Shown in pieces: positions 45,004-56,885 of a stretch of 64,000 nt of DNA. The notes below the pieces were generated by a model. It was given only the letters and a program-made list of their open reading frames with translations, did not search any database and was not told where the DNA came from. Made by a program: the position numbers and the translations under genes. How positions within the stretch are numbered: position 1 is the stretch's first letter; every line of letters starts with the position of its first letter. This DNA is from Magicicada septendecula (lineage: Eukaryota; Arthropoda; Insecta; Hemiptera; Cicadidae), in NCBI GenBank assembly GCA_034769895.1, contig CM068367.1:315021986-315085985 (forward strand), read 5' to 3'.

Positions 45004-45104
45004 ATAAAGACGCTGTTTCAGAAGCCGCAGACGGTAAGTCCAATATATTTGATTGAACAACACGTGGCTTGGTACTAAACATTTGGAATTTATTCGTTTT
45101 AAAC

Positions 45105-47591
45105 ATGAATACTGCAAGTCGTGCAAACTTAGTACGAAAATTTCAAAATATTAAAGTCCAATTACACAAAACTATTTTACACATTAAGTTCAACAAATCG
45201 TGTTTGGAGAACAATGTTATACCGAAATATGCTATTATAAGACTTAAAGGTTCATCTATTGCTGAATCAAAAACCAAAAAATATGCTGAAATTTATAGAG
45301 TTAAAGAAGAAATTAAATCTCTATACATTAAAAAGTCAAACTTAAATTATACATTATACAAGTTACATTTACAATTATTAGATAACACGCATCCAGCCGT
45401 ACTGAATCATTATCTGGATTTTATAAACAATGACGTCAGAAGAATAGTTTATCAAATGCGTATAAAACAATCAGATAAACTACAAAGGTTGTTGAATGAT
45501 CAGTTACCGATATCCAACAATATCAAATGTAAACACAAATTTTATACGCGGTTACAGAATTTAACGTCCCTTGGTTTAAATACTGATGAAACTGATTTAT
45601 TGAGTAAAGGTTTGAATTATAATCTTCCCGTACACAAATCGAGTCTTGATCGCAAGCAAATTATTGCAGAAATTATCAATGCAGAGACTGTTGTTAAGGC
45701 AATGGTTGACCAAAAAGATCAAGACCAGACACGTTTCTTAATAAACGAAAAATTCAATAAAATCGTTAAAAATCGGTATAATAATGTTCATTCCTCTATT
45801 CCTTTAACTAATAATAAATATAACAAAGAACGGAAAATTTTAATAGGATTAAAACAAAAATTATCTGACAATAAAGCTCTCGTCACTAAAGCTGACAAAG
45901 GTAATACTGTGGTTATTATGGACAGAGAGCATTATAACAATAAAATACAAAATTTCATTACTAACAACAACATTGATTTACTAAACTCTGACCCAACGGA
46001 AAATTATGTAAAACAATTAAATCAATGTATAAACAGATGCACCCATTTGTTTGATGAACAAACAAGAAGATCCTTGAAACCTATAAATTCAAAAGCACCC
46101 GTTTTGACAGGATTACCAAAACTCCACAAGGATGCTATCCCCTTGAGACCATTAGTAAATTTCACCACTGCTCCGGGGTATAAAACAGCTAAAAAATTAG
46201 TCACCATAATAAAACACAATATACAAATAATTAATGATCATAGCCTAATTAATAGTGTTGACTTTGTGAATAAAGTTTAAAATGTAATAGTTGAACCGGC
46301 TTACAAACTTATTTCCTTTGATATTGTGGATTTGTATACGAATATACCAGTAGCTGAGACCTTGCGTATACTTAGGACTAACCTTATTAATACTAATAAA
46401 TTGGATATTAATAGTATAAATGAATTGATGCACATTTTGGAGTTAGTTCTTGATCAAAATTATTTTACCCACAATAATCAATTTTTCAGCCAACAAAATG
46501 GGTTAGCAATGGGTTCTCCACTTTCAGGTCTTCTTGCAGATATATACCTAAATAATTTCGAAAATTCATTCATTCTTACTAATAACAAACACAAAAATAA
46601 CATAATATTTTACGGCAGGTATGTTGATGATACCTTTTTAATATACAAAGGTACACAAAGGCAAATTGATAATTTACATAATCATTTGAATAATATCAAT
46701 AACAAAATGCAGTTTACACTTGAAAGTGAAGAAAATGGTAAACTGAATTTTCTAGATTTAACTGTTGCTAAGGACAATAATAAAAAGTTGCAATTTGACA
46801 TCTATAGAAAGCCCACAACGACTGACATTGTAATACATGCTACGTCTTTTCATCCTTTATCACAGAAATTAGCTGCCTTCCACAGTATGATTTTTAGACT
46901 TTTATCTTTGCCCCTCGGTGATAAAGAATACCGTGAGGAATTAGACACCATTAAACACATTGCAGTTGCTAATGGTTATGATGTCAATATGGTGAACAAC
47001 ATCCTTCGAAAACATAAGAAGGGACATAGTAACATTAACGGACATAAAACACGCGAAAATACAACACGCAAATATATTGCAACACCGTACACATACCTTA
47101 TGCCTCAGATTTTTGGGTCAATTTTTGGTAAAACCAGTAATATCAAGGTCACCTATAAGACCACTAATAGTATTATGAATAATCTTCGTGTCCGCAGAAC
47201 TACCAGCCTTGAACACAAAACTGGTGTTTACAAATTGACATGTGACGATTGTGACGCCTTTTATGTGGGCCAGACAGGACGTGGTTTTTTAAAAAGATTT
47301 ACAGAACATAGGCCGCCTGCACATTTTCACAGTTTGGACAATATCAAATCAAAATTTTCAGAACACCTTATTTCCGAAAATCATAGCTACACTAATTTTA
47401 AAACTAATTTGAAACCCCTTCACATATGTAAGAAAGGGCGATATTTGAACGCTCTTGAAGAGTACGAAATTTATAAAGCACACAATAATACTGATACCAA
47501 GCCGCATGTTCTAAATGATAAATTAGTTTTCAAGTCAAATGTATTGTACAACACTGCCTTGCGCTATTGTCGTGGTGGGAGCGAGACGTAA
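45105..47591 (+). pseudogene. Full-length PLE RT / GIY-YIG ORF with one nonsense mutation
   Basis: Nearly identical to 41117-43603 but on the opposite strand. One base change turns the Lys codon AAA into TAA at 46278-46280, between the N-terminal ADKGN region and RT motif A. The frame is otherwise open from 45105 to 47591, and all RT and GIY-YIG motifs are present downstream. A few other substitutions (for example REHYN for RKDYN) distinguish it. As it stands it cannot make full-length protein without readthrough. Confidence 0.9.
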
Positions 47592-47755
47592 ATTAGTACG
47601 CGATCGGTCTTCATACGATGTACATCGGTAAACCTTCGCACTCGTTGTAAATATTATATTATCATGTTATTTTAAGTTATATGTTTTTTATATTGGATTC
47701 TAATGTTTTAAGTGTTGACAAGTGTATCAACTTTAAATGATACACAATTATTTTT

Positions 47756-47797
47756 AAATTCTGATGATGGGACAAGCGTCCCGAAACATGTAAATTT
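47756..47797 (+). ncRNA. Hammerhead ribozyme, PLE terminus (plus copy 2)
   Basis: CTGATGA lies at 47761-47767, stem II GGGAC/GTCCC with loop AAGC, GAAA at 47783-47786, then C-AT-G and GTA. Stem I pairs AAATT with AATTT. All invariant core bases are present. Confidence 0.8.
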
Positions 47798-48470
47798 TAT
47801 AAAGACGCTGTTTCAGAAGCCGCAGACGGTAAGTCCAATATATTTGATTGAACAACACGTGGCTTGGTACTAAACATTTGGAATTTATTCCTTTTAAACA
47901 TGAATTATTAAAGACAGTTGAAATAAAAAAAAAGAAAGACTTTAATGATAACCACTTTATAAGATGTAATATGTTTTAGAATTCAAAATATTTGTAATAC
48001 CGAATAATGCTGATGTATATGTATAGCTTCACTGATACAAATTTTTAGATTAAGTCCATTCTTCAAATGGCCCCCAAATAGTATTATAGAATATAAATAA
48101 GCGAGCTTAACTCATAAACAAGTTTAAGGTCCCGGTCCGTGGATAATGCTAGCACTGATAAATCCATGTGTTTTGCCCCAGTTCTTTACCAAAATCTGTT
48201 ATAAATTGTAATATTTTATTCAGAAAACCTTATATGGGAATATTTATGTAGAGCTGTTGTAGTAATGATTTAATAAAGAGATGTCGTTACTTTACACTAA
48301 AACAGTGAGTAAATAAATCATCAGACCCCCATGTAAAGGTTCCTTTAGTTATAACTACTGCTGGTTTATCTAGTAATTAAAATTTGATTACGAGTATGGC
48401 AGCCCGTGCAATTGATCAGAGGTAAGTATGCACAGGTTCCCGATGTTATAACGTTGGTGACACGGATAAG

Positions 48471-49133
48471 ATGCGCAACTCTGCTTTGTAAAAAAAAAAA
48501 ATAATATAATTGTATGCATCGTGACGCATATAAAATGCGGCACTTTGTTTTGTTTAATTGTGTAATATTGTGACACCCTGTTGATCTATTCACTCATGTA
48601 CTTTAATATATGTCTAAAATTTTAAATAAAATAAAAATGATAATTATTATTGTAGTGGTATAGTAAATAGGTAACTTTAATTGTGAATTAGATATAGGAA
48701 TTTACACAATGTTAACTTAACGCCACAGGTATACGAAACAACATCAGGTACGTACTTGTCAAAAAAATTTCATTCATCAACGTGTCGGTTTGTAAACAAA
48801 ATCTGACCGGTTAAATTCTTGTCCACGCCTGTGTAAAACTGTCCTAGTCACATTGCGCAAAGTTGAGTTAGACAATACCCAACCCTCTTCGATTGTTCTA
48901 TTGTTATAAGAAGCGTGTATCATCCTGTGCGTAGTAACCGAGAATTTCCCCCTTCGTTGAATGTATATTGACGCCTGTGTGAGATTTCTCTTTCTCTGAA
49001 ATTTATTTCTCTCACTACCAGTGTAAAATTTTAAATGTGAACTTTAGTCGTTTATGTGTGAAAACAAGAAAGAGTAGTATAGAATTTAATGCGAATAGTA
49101 GAATAAGTATTTATAGTCACTCACATTTCAAAA
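48471..49133 (+). other. Gypsy 5' untranslated leader
   Basis: Non-coding sequence between the 5' LTR and the gag ATG at 49134. No clear PBS. Short frames are random. Confidence 0.5.
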
Positions 49134-50619
49134 ATGGCTGTATTTAACCCCGATCTATTATTAAAAGATGAATTGTGCTACGAAGCTATTTTACGTAACA
49201 GTGTCTAAATTGCGCAAAACATTACGCGAAAGTAGATCTGATATACCCTCGCAGTTAGATAGATTACGTGAACTCGATTATGACAGTGAACGAGAAACCT
49301 GTTATGCGTAGTATAGGGAACTGACGTTGTTATCTCAAAACATTCATGACGAAAAATCACCTACTGTAATATTGCGCGTCACGCAAAGAATAGAACACTT
49401 AACCCGGCGGTTGAACAATTTATTGAACTGGCCCGACGTCACCGTAACCCCTCCCGATGTGCAAAAATTTGCGGATGAGGCATTACGTCAATTACCCACA
49501 ATTATCAACGAATTGCGAAGGAAGTCAGACTCGTCTAGAATGGAAGAAATAGAGCTATATCTAAAAAAATTATATATTTTCCCGGTTCAATCCCCTACTT
49601 TAGAACACCCTCCCTCCACCGCGAACCACGAATCACCCATCGTATCGAAGATACTACCGACTCATGAACTGCTACCTAGTAGAGAATTAAATACCCTCAC
49701 GATATCAGAACCCCCACAGCCTAGTGGTCACAATACTCGCACCAGTAGATATGCGATTACGACGCCTAACGCAGCAACGAATCCTTCCAAATGTATACCA
49801 AATGTAAATTTTAATGTAGACCTCTACGGAAAGATCACACACCCAGTAGAAAAAATTTTTACAGAAATTCCCTACACCGATGGCTTAAGTATTACGAAAC
49901 TGTTAAATTTCATCAGATACCTCCTGCAAATAAAAGATTTACAGCAACTGAACGATTGGCAAATCCTGCAAGTAATCCTACCCAAATGTAAACCACCATT
50001 ACGAGATCGTGTACTGGAATCATTAAACTCGACTCTTCCAGTAGAAGAACTTCATACTACCATAATAAAACATTTTATCCCCACGGGAATTTACGAGGAG
50101 ATCAAAAGAAATACCGTACTTCGAGTACAAGGACCCCATGAAAGACTGGCCCACTATATTGCAGACATCAGAGAATCTTCACGACTACTGCAAGTCAACT
50201 GGAGTGAAAAACAATTGGTCGATACTATTCTAGTAGGCTTATCTCCAGAAGAACGCTCTCGATTAGCACTAATAAATAGGCCCCACACTTTCGCAGATCT
50301 AGAACAATGTAGTATTCACTCTTCAAATTTATGGTACGCAGATCAGAACAGACATGCATCGCTATCCACTACACAACATAGAAAGAAAACGCAAGCCCTA
50401 GTCACTGATGCAAGAACTCATCGAGAAAGACGACCATTTCGTCGACCAACCAATTTTCATGACCATGGTAAGTCCAAGGAGCCTGAACCTCGACAGGAAA
50501 CCAGTGAGACCCCACGTAAAGAAAATGTATGCTATAACTGCGGGAAACCTGGACACATCAGTAGAAACTGTAAACGGAAACAGTACTATCAGAAAACCCA
50601 TTATCCAAAAAACATGTAA
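49134..50619 (+). pseudogene. Gypsy gag with CCHC zinc knuckle
   Basis: The reading starts at AAAATGG (49134) with MAVFNPDLLLKDELCYEAI. It shifts frame near 49200 into KLRKTLRESRSDIPSQLD and meets a TAG near 49308. From 49327 it is open for 430 codons. That part has a helical N-terminal region, a Ser/Pro-rich linker (about residues 75-145), a capsid-like domain (about 160-340, with LNDWQILQVILPKCKPPLRD and IKHFIPTGIYEEIKR), and a C-terminal zinc knuckle CYNCGKPGHISRNC (near residue 407). The protein would package the element RNA. Two lesions near the start inactivate it. Confidence 0.85.
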
Positions 50620-50657
50620 GGCAGGGAGATCCGAAATCCTGTGTCTTCCGCAGCATC

Positions 50658-53600
50658 GTGAAAACAGGTAAACCCCTGAGAGACAACAAATTAAAACAAA
50701 ATAATAATAACAAAAGAAAATTAGACCCGTATGTTAGAAAATTTATTGATAAATGTAACGCTACTAATAAATGTGATTTCAGTAAGTGTCAATTACCGTA
50801 TATACAAGTTGACCTCGGTGTTACATCCACCCTCGGATTAATTGATTCCGGATCAACGCGAAGTTTAATTAGTTAACAGCTAGCCGATAAATTATTTAAA
50901 CACAACTTAGTTAAACGCAGTCAATCAGTAAATATTAGATGCGCTACAGCTAATAAACAAAATTTAATGATAAAACTTATCATCACGTTTAAAGTAAAAA
51001 TTAAAAATCTAACGTGGTATTTTCCAATGTTGGTATGCGACGAGTTAGGACCCGAGTTAATATTGGGAGCTGATTTTATCAGTAAAACAGGAATAATTCT
51101 AGATATTCACGATAAGAAATTTTATTTTGGATTCGATCGTTCACAAAAATATAATTTGGATGATAATGCAAATAACAGAGAAAGTACTGGAACTACTTCT
51201 ACACATCTAGAACATCACGAGTCTGAATTAGGTCATCTGGAAAGTAAAGATAGACGGAAAACGCAGACATTAATAGAACAGTTCTCCAACGTCCTCACCC
51301 CAAAGTTAGGACTGACGGACCTGATAGAGTACAAAATCAATTTGAGCGACAATAAAGTAATACGTTTAGCCCCATACAAGTTATCACCTCCAAAAATGGA
51401 AGTAATGAGGAACCAAATTAACAAATTATTAGAACAAGGAGTCATCGAACCCTCTAATTCATCTTATTCATCACCCGCGTTTTTAGTACCCAAAAGTAAC
51501 GACAAACATAGACTAGTTATGGACTACAGGCAACTAAATAAACGGATAGAATTTGAGTCTATCCTGCTTCCCGACATCCACAGTACTTTTCATTATTTTA
51601 CGAAAGCAAAAATTTTTACCATCATGGATCTAAACCAGGCATTTCACCAGATACCCCTCTCGGAAGAATCAAAACGTCTAACCGCATTTGCCGTCCCTTT
51701 CAACCTGTACCAATTTACGAGGGTACCCTTTGGTATATCCCAAGGTAGTTCTGTATGTAGCAGATTATTAGAAAAATTATTTCATGATATAAAATTTAAA
51801 TATGTGTATCACTACTTAGATGACATCGTTATCTACAGCGAATCAATTGACCAACATCTTAAACATCTACGTGAAGTACTATCCCGGTTGGAGAAAGTTG
51901 GATTAACCATAAACCCCAGTAAAGTAAATTTTGCTGTCACACAATTTTCATTTTTAGGTCACATCGTAAAAGCCAACGGAATGGTAAGCATAGACCCTGA
52001 GCGAACCCGTGCTATTAGAGAATTTTTACCACCGCGGGATGCGAAAGGAATAGCCCGATTTTTGGGAATGATAAATTATTTCCACAAGTATATCCCACAT
52101 CTAGCCGAAATTGCAGCACCTCTGAATGCTTTAAGAAAGAAGGGAGTTAAATTTGAGTGGAATGTGCAACACCAAACTGCATTCGAGAAACTGAAAGAAA
52201 GCATCATATCACCCCCAGTACTACAATTAGCCGATTTTACAAAACCGTTTGTAGTGCAGACAGACAGTTCAAGTGTAGCCCTAGGTGCAGTAATATATCA
52301 GGAAGTAGATAACTCTAGACTACCTATTAGTTACGCTTCACGCACCCTGACAGATCAAGAAAAGAAATACTCCGCATACGAATTAGAATGTTTAGCTATC
52401 GTTTTCACTTTTGAGAAGTTCAAACCCTTTTTAGAACATAAAGAGCTTTTGTTAGAAACGGATAATCAAGCATTATCTTGGCTACTAAATCACCCAAAAC
52501 AGTTAGGTCGTATCGGAAGATGAGTATTAAGATTAAATTGTTTCAAATTTAAAGTACAACATATTAGAGGCACCCAAAACGTAGTTGCCGATACACTGTC
52601 ACGTATGTTCCAGCCGACTAGTAAAACATACGAAAACAAGGAGAGTAGAGAAACGCCGATTATCAATACTTTAATTACCGAATTTCCTCTTTCATTTACG
52701 GACTTAGCCCAGTATCAACAACAAGACCCCCGTTTAATACCAATTATTGAACAACTCGATAAAGGAAATAAGTCAGAAAAATACATATTGAGTAAGAGAG
52801 TATTATGTTAAAGAATAGCGAACGGAAAATATTTACGAATAATCGCCTCTGATATTACTAAACCTATGCTGATGGAATACTACCACTCTTCCACCATTGG
52901 AGCACATATGGGAATAAATAAAACAATACATCGAATTCGTAAAGAATATCACTGGGAAAATATGAACAGTGAGATAGCTAATTTCGTGTAAAGGTGTAAG
53001 TTGTGTGCACTCAGCAAACCAGCGAGAAACAGCCAAATAAGTCAATTAATCTCAGAAATTCCTGCTACCCCGTTCTCCAAAATTTATTTAGACTTTTCAG
53101 GACCCTACCCGCGTTCTAAATCAGGAAATACCATGCTACTAATTTGCGTAGATTCTTTCAGCAAATTTGTCTGGATGTATCCCATGCGGCGAGCGTTATC
53201 TTCGACCACAGTAAGTATATTACAGAATAGATTATTTAAAGAGTTCAGTACTCCCGTACATCTAGTGTCGGATAACGGACCCCAATTTAAGTCAAAGGAA
53301 TTCAGGAACATGTGTTTCAAATTAGGAATAGACCACATTACCACTACAGAGTATCGTCCGCAAGATAATATAGCTGAAAGGTATTTGCGAAACCTAAAAT
53401 CTGCTTTAATAGCCTACCATGCAAACGACCATACGTCTTGGGACCAGAACCTATCCTGGATACAATTCGCCTTTAATTCAGCCTATCATGAAGGACGTAA
53501 GTCTACCCCATTCGAATTATTGTTTAAATACAAACCTAACCACCCATTATCCACTAAGTGGAAAATACATGAGTTACTACCCCTTGAAATTAGGGATAAA

Positions 53601-53953
53601 AATATAAAGAAAATCTGGAATGAAGCTCGCGCTAATTTACGAGCAAACTTAGCGAAATCACGGAAATATCACGAGCGTGATATTAACATATCACAAATAA
53701 TATTAACAATGAAGTAAAGTACCAAATCGGTGACTTAGTAATGTATAAAACACACCCTACGAGTAGTGCAATCGATAAGACTACCTCCAAGCTATCATAC
53801 CGATGGTGCGGTCCTTATCAAATTCACAAATACTTAACTCCACTAACTGTAGCCCTGTACGAACCCTCTACTCAAAAATATGTACGAAGAACACATATTT
53901 CGCAGATAAAGCTTTATCACAAAGAAGGAAATGGTAGAGTGCAAGCAAAATAA
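50658..53953 (+). pseudogene. Gypsy pol: protease, RT, RNase H, integrase
   Basis: One frame runs from 50658 to 53717 with four internal stops (50874, 52521, 52809, about 52989). Protease: LGLIDSGSTRSL, then ELILGADFI. RT: MDYRQLNKRI, IMDLNQAFHQIPL, FGISQGSSVCSRLL and catalytic YLDD (YHYLDDIVIYS). RNase H: FVVQTDSSSVALGAVIYQ and YSAYELECLAIVF. Integrase: an HHCC finger (52890-53020), then IYLDFSGPYP, VSDNGPQFK and NIAERYLRNLK, giving the D, D and E residues. A frameshift near 53717-53741 precedes the GPY/F-like end (WCGPYQIHKYLTP). The stop at 52521 replaces the Trp usually found in GRIGRW. Confidence 0.9.
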
Positions 53954-54468
53954 ATGTAGTAAAAAGGTATATGTTTTGTACTCAACTGGTAAAGAGTACT
54001 TGAGTAACAATTGGCTACCTAATCGTATAAATAGGTACGAGGCCTGATCAACCTTGAATCCTATTCATCGAAAGTAGAGCAAAGTGAGAAGTCAGCTGGC
54101 ATCGAATATAAGTAATAATTAAGTAATAAATTACTTAAAGAGTAATTCTATAACAAGAGTAACTCACAAACTAAAGAAAAATCCGGTAGTAGTCGTAAAT
54201 AGTAGATTTAAGAAGAATTTAGTATGTTTACGATATATTTTATAATGTGTGAATTTTATGTAGTATAAGAATTAGACTGTAAGGTATTGTATATATATAT
54301 TGATAATAAGAATAAGCAAGTCGAGAGTGACTTATGCAGCTCATAATCTTATACAGAGAAACTAGTGAGAGAAATTTCACACGGTAATCCCCAAGCATAC
54401 TCCCAGTACGTTGCTGAACAAATAACCTATATTTCCCCCTGCCGGAGTCTGTTTTAAGCGGCGGAGTA
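53954..54468 (+). other. Gypsy 3' untranslated region and polypurine tract
   Basis: Non-coding. It ends with GCGGCGGAGTA (54458-54468) just before the LTR, a plausible polypurine tract. Confidence 0.55.
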
Positions 54469-56020
54469 TGTGACGATTTCTTTAATTAAAAATAAAATAA
54501 TTAATAAATAGGTAATGTAAAAGCTGAGAAATTTTAAATTTTAATAAATCGCACATTTAAAATAATTTTATCGCTATCATAAATCATAATAATATTTAAT
54601 AAAGAGTTTTAATAATAAAATAAAAGGAATGCGAGTGTACAGATAGGGAAACCCTTGTTAATTAACCCTGCATAGACATGCGCTAACCGGAATTAACTTG
54701 AATACCGACCCCTAAACAAACTAATAATCCTTGAAAATTAATATTAAATAAATAAATAAACAAGACCACAGTAGTGTACTATAATGAAGTCTGTAATTAA
54801 GAATATCTTTGGATAATTTAAAGGTCAAACTTTAACCCCTTAAATAGAGGATAAATGTGGAACTATTTTGTTGCGACGCATAAACTCCGCGCGATTAACT
54901 GACCTTTCCTACATAGTAGAGAGTCGAGATGAAGCGCTCGCGTAGAAAACACGCGCTTAACCATGTCTCAGAAAAAGACAGAATATTTGTATTTAGAAGA
55001 CAGTTACAACAATGTGTAGCAAAAGTAATGCCAAATTAATGTGGTAGTAGTCTAAATGTTAAAAACCGAAATGCATAAATAACTGTGTAAGGGATGACAT
55101 CTCATTTGTTTAATTTTGTAAGATGTCTATGTTGTTTTAAATAATATGGTACGAGCTACCAAAAGTGAGAACTTTTATAAACAATAATGTGACGTGCGAT
55201 TCTGCAACAAACAAGAACATTTACGGCACTAATACTACTAACGATGTTTAACTACGAGACTTCTGAGAATCTCCACGCTACTTCATTATGAACTAACCAC
55301 TTCAGGAACTTCAACAGGAAAGTTAACTCCACTTAAGATCAACCGCTGACGAACACCATAAGGATCAAGGACCCTGACTACGAGTAAACTGATGGATATG
55401 GCAGGTGACACGGAGACTTGTTCTTCGTGATTAATTAAAATTGTAACCAATGAATTATTAAAGACAGTTGAAATAAAAAAAAAGAAAGACTTTAATGATA
55501 ACCACTTTATAAGATGTAGTATGTTTTAGAATTCAAAATATTTGTAGTACCGAATAATGCTGATGTATATGTATAGCTTCACTGATACAAATTTTTAGAT
55601 TAAGTCCATTCTTCAAATGGCCCCCAAATAGTATTATAGAATATAAATAAGCGAGCTTAACTCATAAACAAGTTTAAGGTCCCGGATCCGTGGATATTGC
55701 TAGCACTGATAAATCCATGTGTTTTGCCCCAGTTCTTTACCAAAATCTGTTATAAATTGTAATATTTTATTCAGAAAACCTTATATGGGAATATTTATGT
55801 AGAGTTGTTGTAGTAATGATTTAATAAAGAGATCTCGTTACTTTACACTAAAACAGTGAGTGAATAAATCATCAGACCCCCATGTAAAGGCTACTTTAGT
55901 TATAACTACTGCTGGTTTATCTAGTAATTAAAATTTGATTACGAGTATGGCAGCCCGTGCAATTGATCAGAGGTAAGTATGCACAGGTTCCCGATGTTAT
56001 AACGTTGGTGACACGTTATA
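54469..56020 (+). repeat. 3' LTR of the Gypsy element (copy C, uninterrupted)
   Basis: It begins TGTGACG and ends GTTGGTGACACGTTATA, about 1.55 kb. It is the reference copy: it shows the empty sites for the hAT (near 55846), the MITE (near 55095) and the PLE array (55450-55462) found in the other two LTR copies. Confidence 0.9.
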
Positions 56021-56667
56021 TAATCAATAGATAAGAATTAGACGTATATAACAAGCGCTAGATAAATACTAACACTGAATTACTTAGAGACCTATACTGC
56101 AGTATACGTGAAACAATCACAAGTAAATGAAAGCACGTTGAACTAGATTCACAGCTAACTTATTTTCAGAGTATTTAAATCATCTAAAGTAATAAAATCC
56201 GTACGAAAGTACAAAAGAATTGAAAATTGCATAGATTAAATTGTTTTAAAATTAACTTCTTGAAATTAATGAAAAATATAACTCGTATCAATCGAAAATA
56301 ATAAGCTCGTCTTCTGAATAGCTAATACCCATTCAGAAAACATCGTACAAGATACAAATTATTGTTTAGTATGTAAGGATTGCTCTAGTTATGAGATTTT
56401 CATACATATGTCCTATTAGAGTAATAAAATCCAATTTTATCCACCACCCTATTTTTACTGCTGTACTACAAAGCCTACCAACATCACAAAACTATTCAAA
56501 ATAACTATAACAGTACTTTGCACACCTGAATTCAAAACACAAACACCTCCGTCCTTAGTCGGAAGAAGTCGCAAGAACGCATAGCAGGTAGGTCACTTCA
56601 CAAAACAACCATGTATCTCCTTATATTAATAAAAATAAATATAAGAGCAAGCAAAGAACTTTACATA
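56021..56667 (+). repeat. Probable 5' LTR end of a second Gypsy element
   Basis: AT-rich sequence ending CTTTACATA just before a primer-binding site at 56668, with AATAAA-type signals near 56630. The LTR start is not identified and may have been cut by the neighbouring LTR. Confidence 0.45.
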
Positions 56668-56685
56668 TGGCGCCCAACGTGGGGC
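56668..56685 (+). promoter_or_regulatory. Primer-binding site of the second Gypsy element
   Basis: TGGCGCCCAACGTGGGGC is a standard-looking tRNA primer-binding site two bases after TTACA. It resembles the PBS-like blocks of the minus-strand element at 37190-37395. Confidence 0.75.
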
Positions 56686-56885
56686 TCGATATTTCACAAA
56701 TTTGGTAAAATATCAAATCGAAAATTAAATTTAATTAAAGTAAAAATAATTTAAAACAAATTTGTAAAAACAAATTTTGCTGTTTTAATTAATAAAACAG
56801 CTGGCGTCTAACTCCAACAATCCCAAAGAACGTTTTGTGAATTGGTATAAGTACAGCAATAAGTGTCTAGGAATATTGTGTAAAA

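Larger units (their letters stand above)
40861..47899. mobile_element. Penelope-like element array: two tandem copies each way, head to head
   Basis: Left half, minus strand: a full copy (ORF 41117-43603) and, upstream of it, a 5'-truncated copy (43912-44280). Right half, plus strand: a truncated copy (44283-44796) and a full copy (45105-47591). The centre is near 44281. Each ORF is followed by the same terminus with a hammerhead. The flanks share ATGAATTATTAAA (40848-40860 and 47900-47912), with ATGAAT possibly contributed by the element itself. The empty site is at 55450-55462. Tandem and inverted copies are well known for PLEs. The near-identity of the copies suggests recent activity. Confidence 0.9.
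39478..48470 (+). repeat. 5' LTR of a Gypsy element (copy B), truncated and twice interrupted
   Basis: Homologous to the LTR at 54469-56020 starting about 370 bp inside it, so the first 370 bp are missing. Two insertions split it: a hAT MITE (39737-40491) and a PLE array (40861-47899). The rest resumes at 47900 and runs to GTTGGTGACACGG at about 48466. Gag and pol follow downstream, so this is the 5' LTR of the element ending at 56020. Confidence 0.85.
39478..56020 (+). mobile_element. Gypsy LTR retrotransposon (copy B to C), decayed
   Basis: LTRs at 39478-48470 (interrupted) and 54469-56020 bracket gag (49134-50619) and pol (50658-53953) in the order protease, RT, RNase H, integrase, as in Ty3/Gypsy elements. 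I see no env. No convincing primer-binding site follows the 5' LTR; the sequence there reads CGGATAAGATGCGC. Numerous stops and frameshifts show it is dead. Confidence 0.9.

Noticed and set aside
46022-46433. Minus-strand ORFs inside the plus-strand PLE, and the matching plus-strand ORFs at 42275-42686
   Set aside because: They are antisense shadows that appear in both PLE copies because the sequence is duplicated, not because the product is conserved.
40861-47899. A bacterial-style retron or CRISPR-associated RT
   Set aside because: RT motifs, GIY-YIG fusion and termini all fit eukaryotic Penelope-like elements.
53105-53344. Antisense ORF over the integrase
   Set aside because: Shadow of the integrase core on the plus strand.
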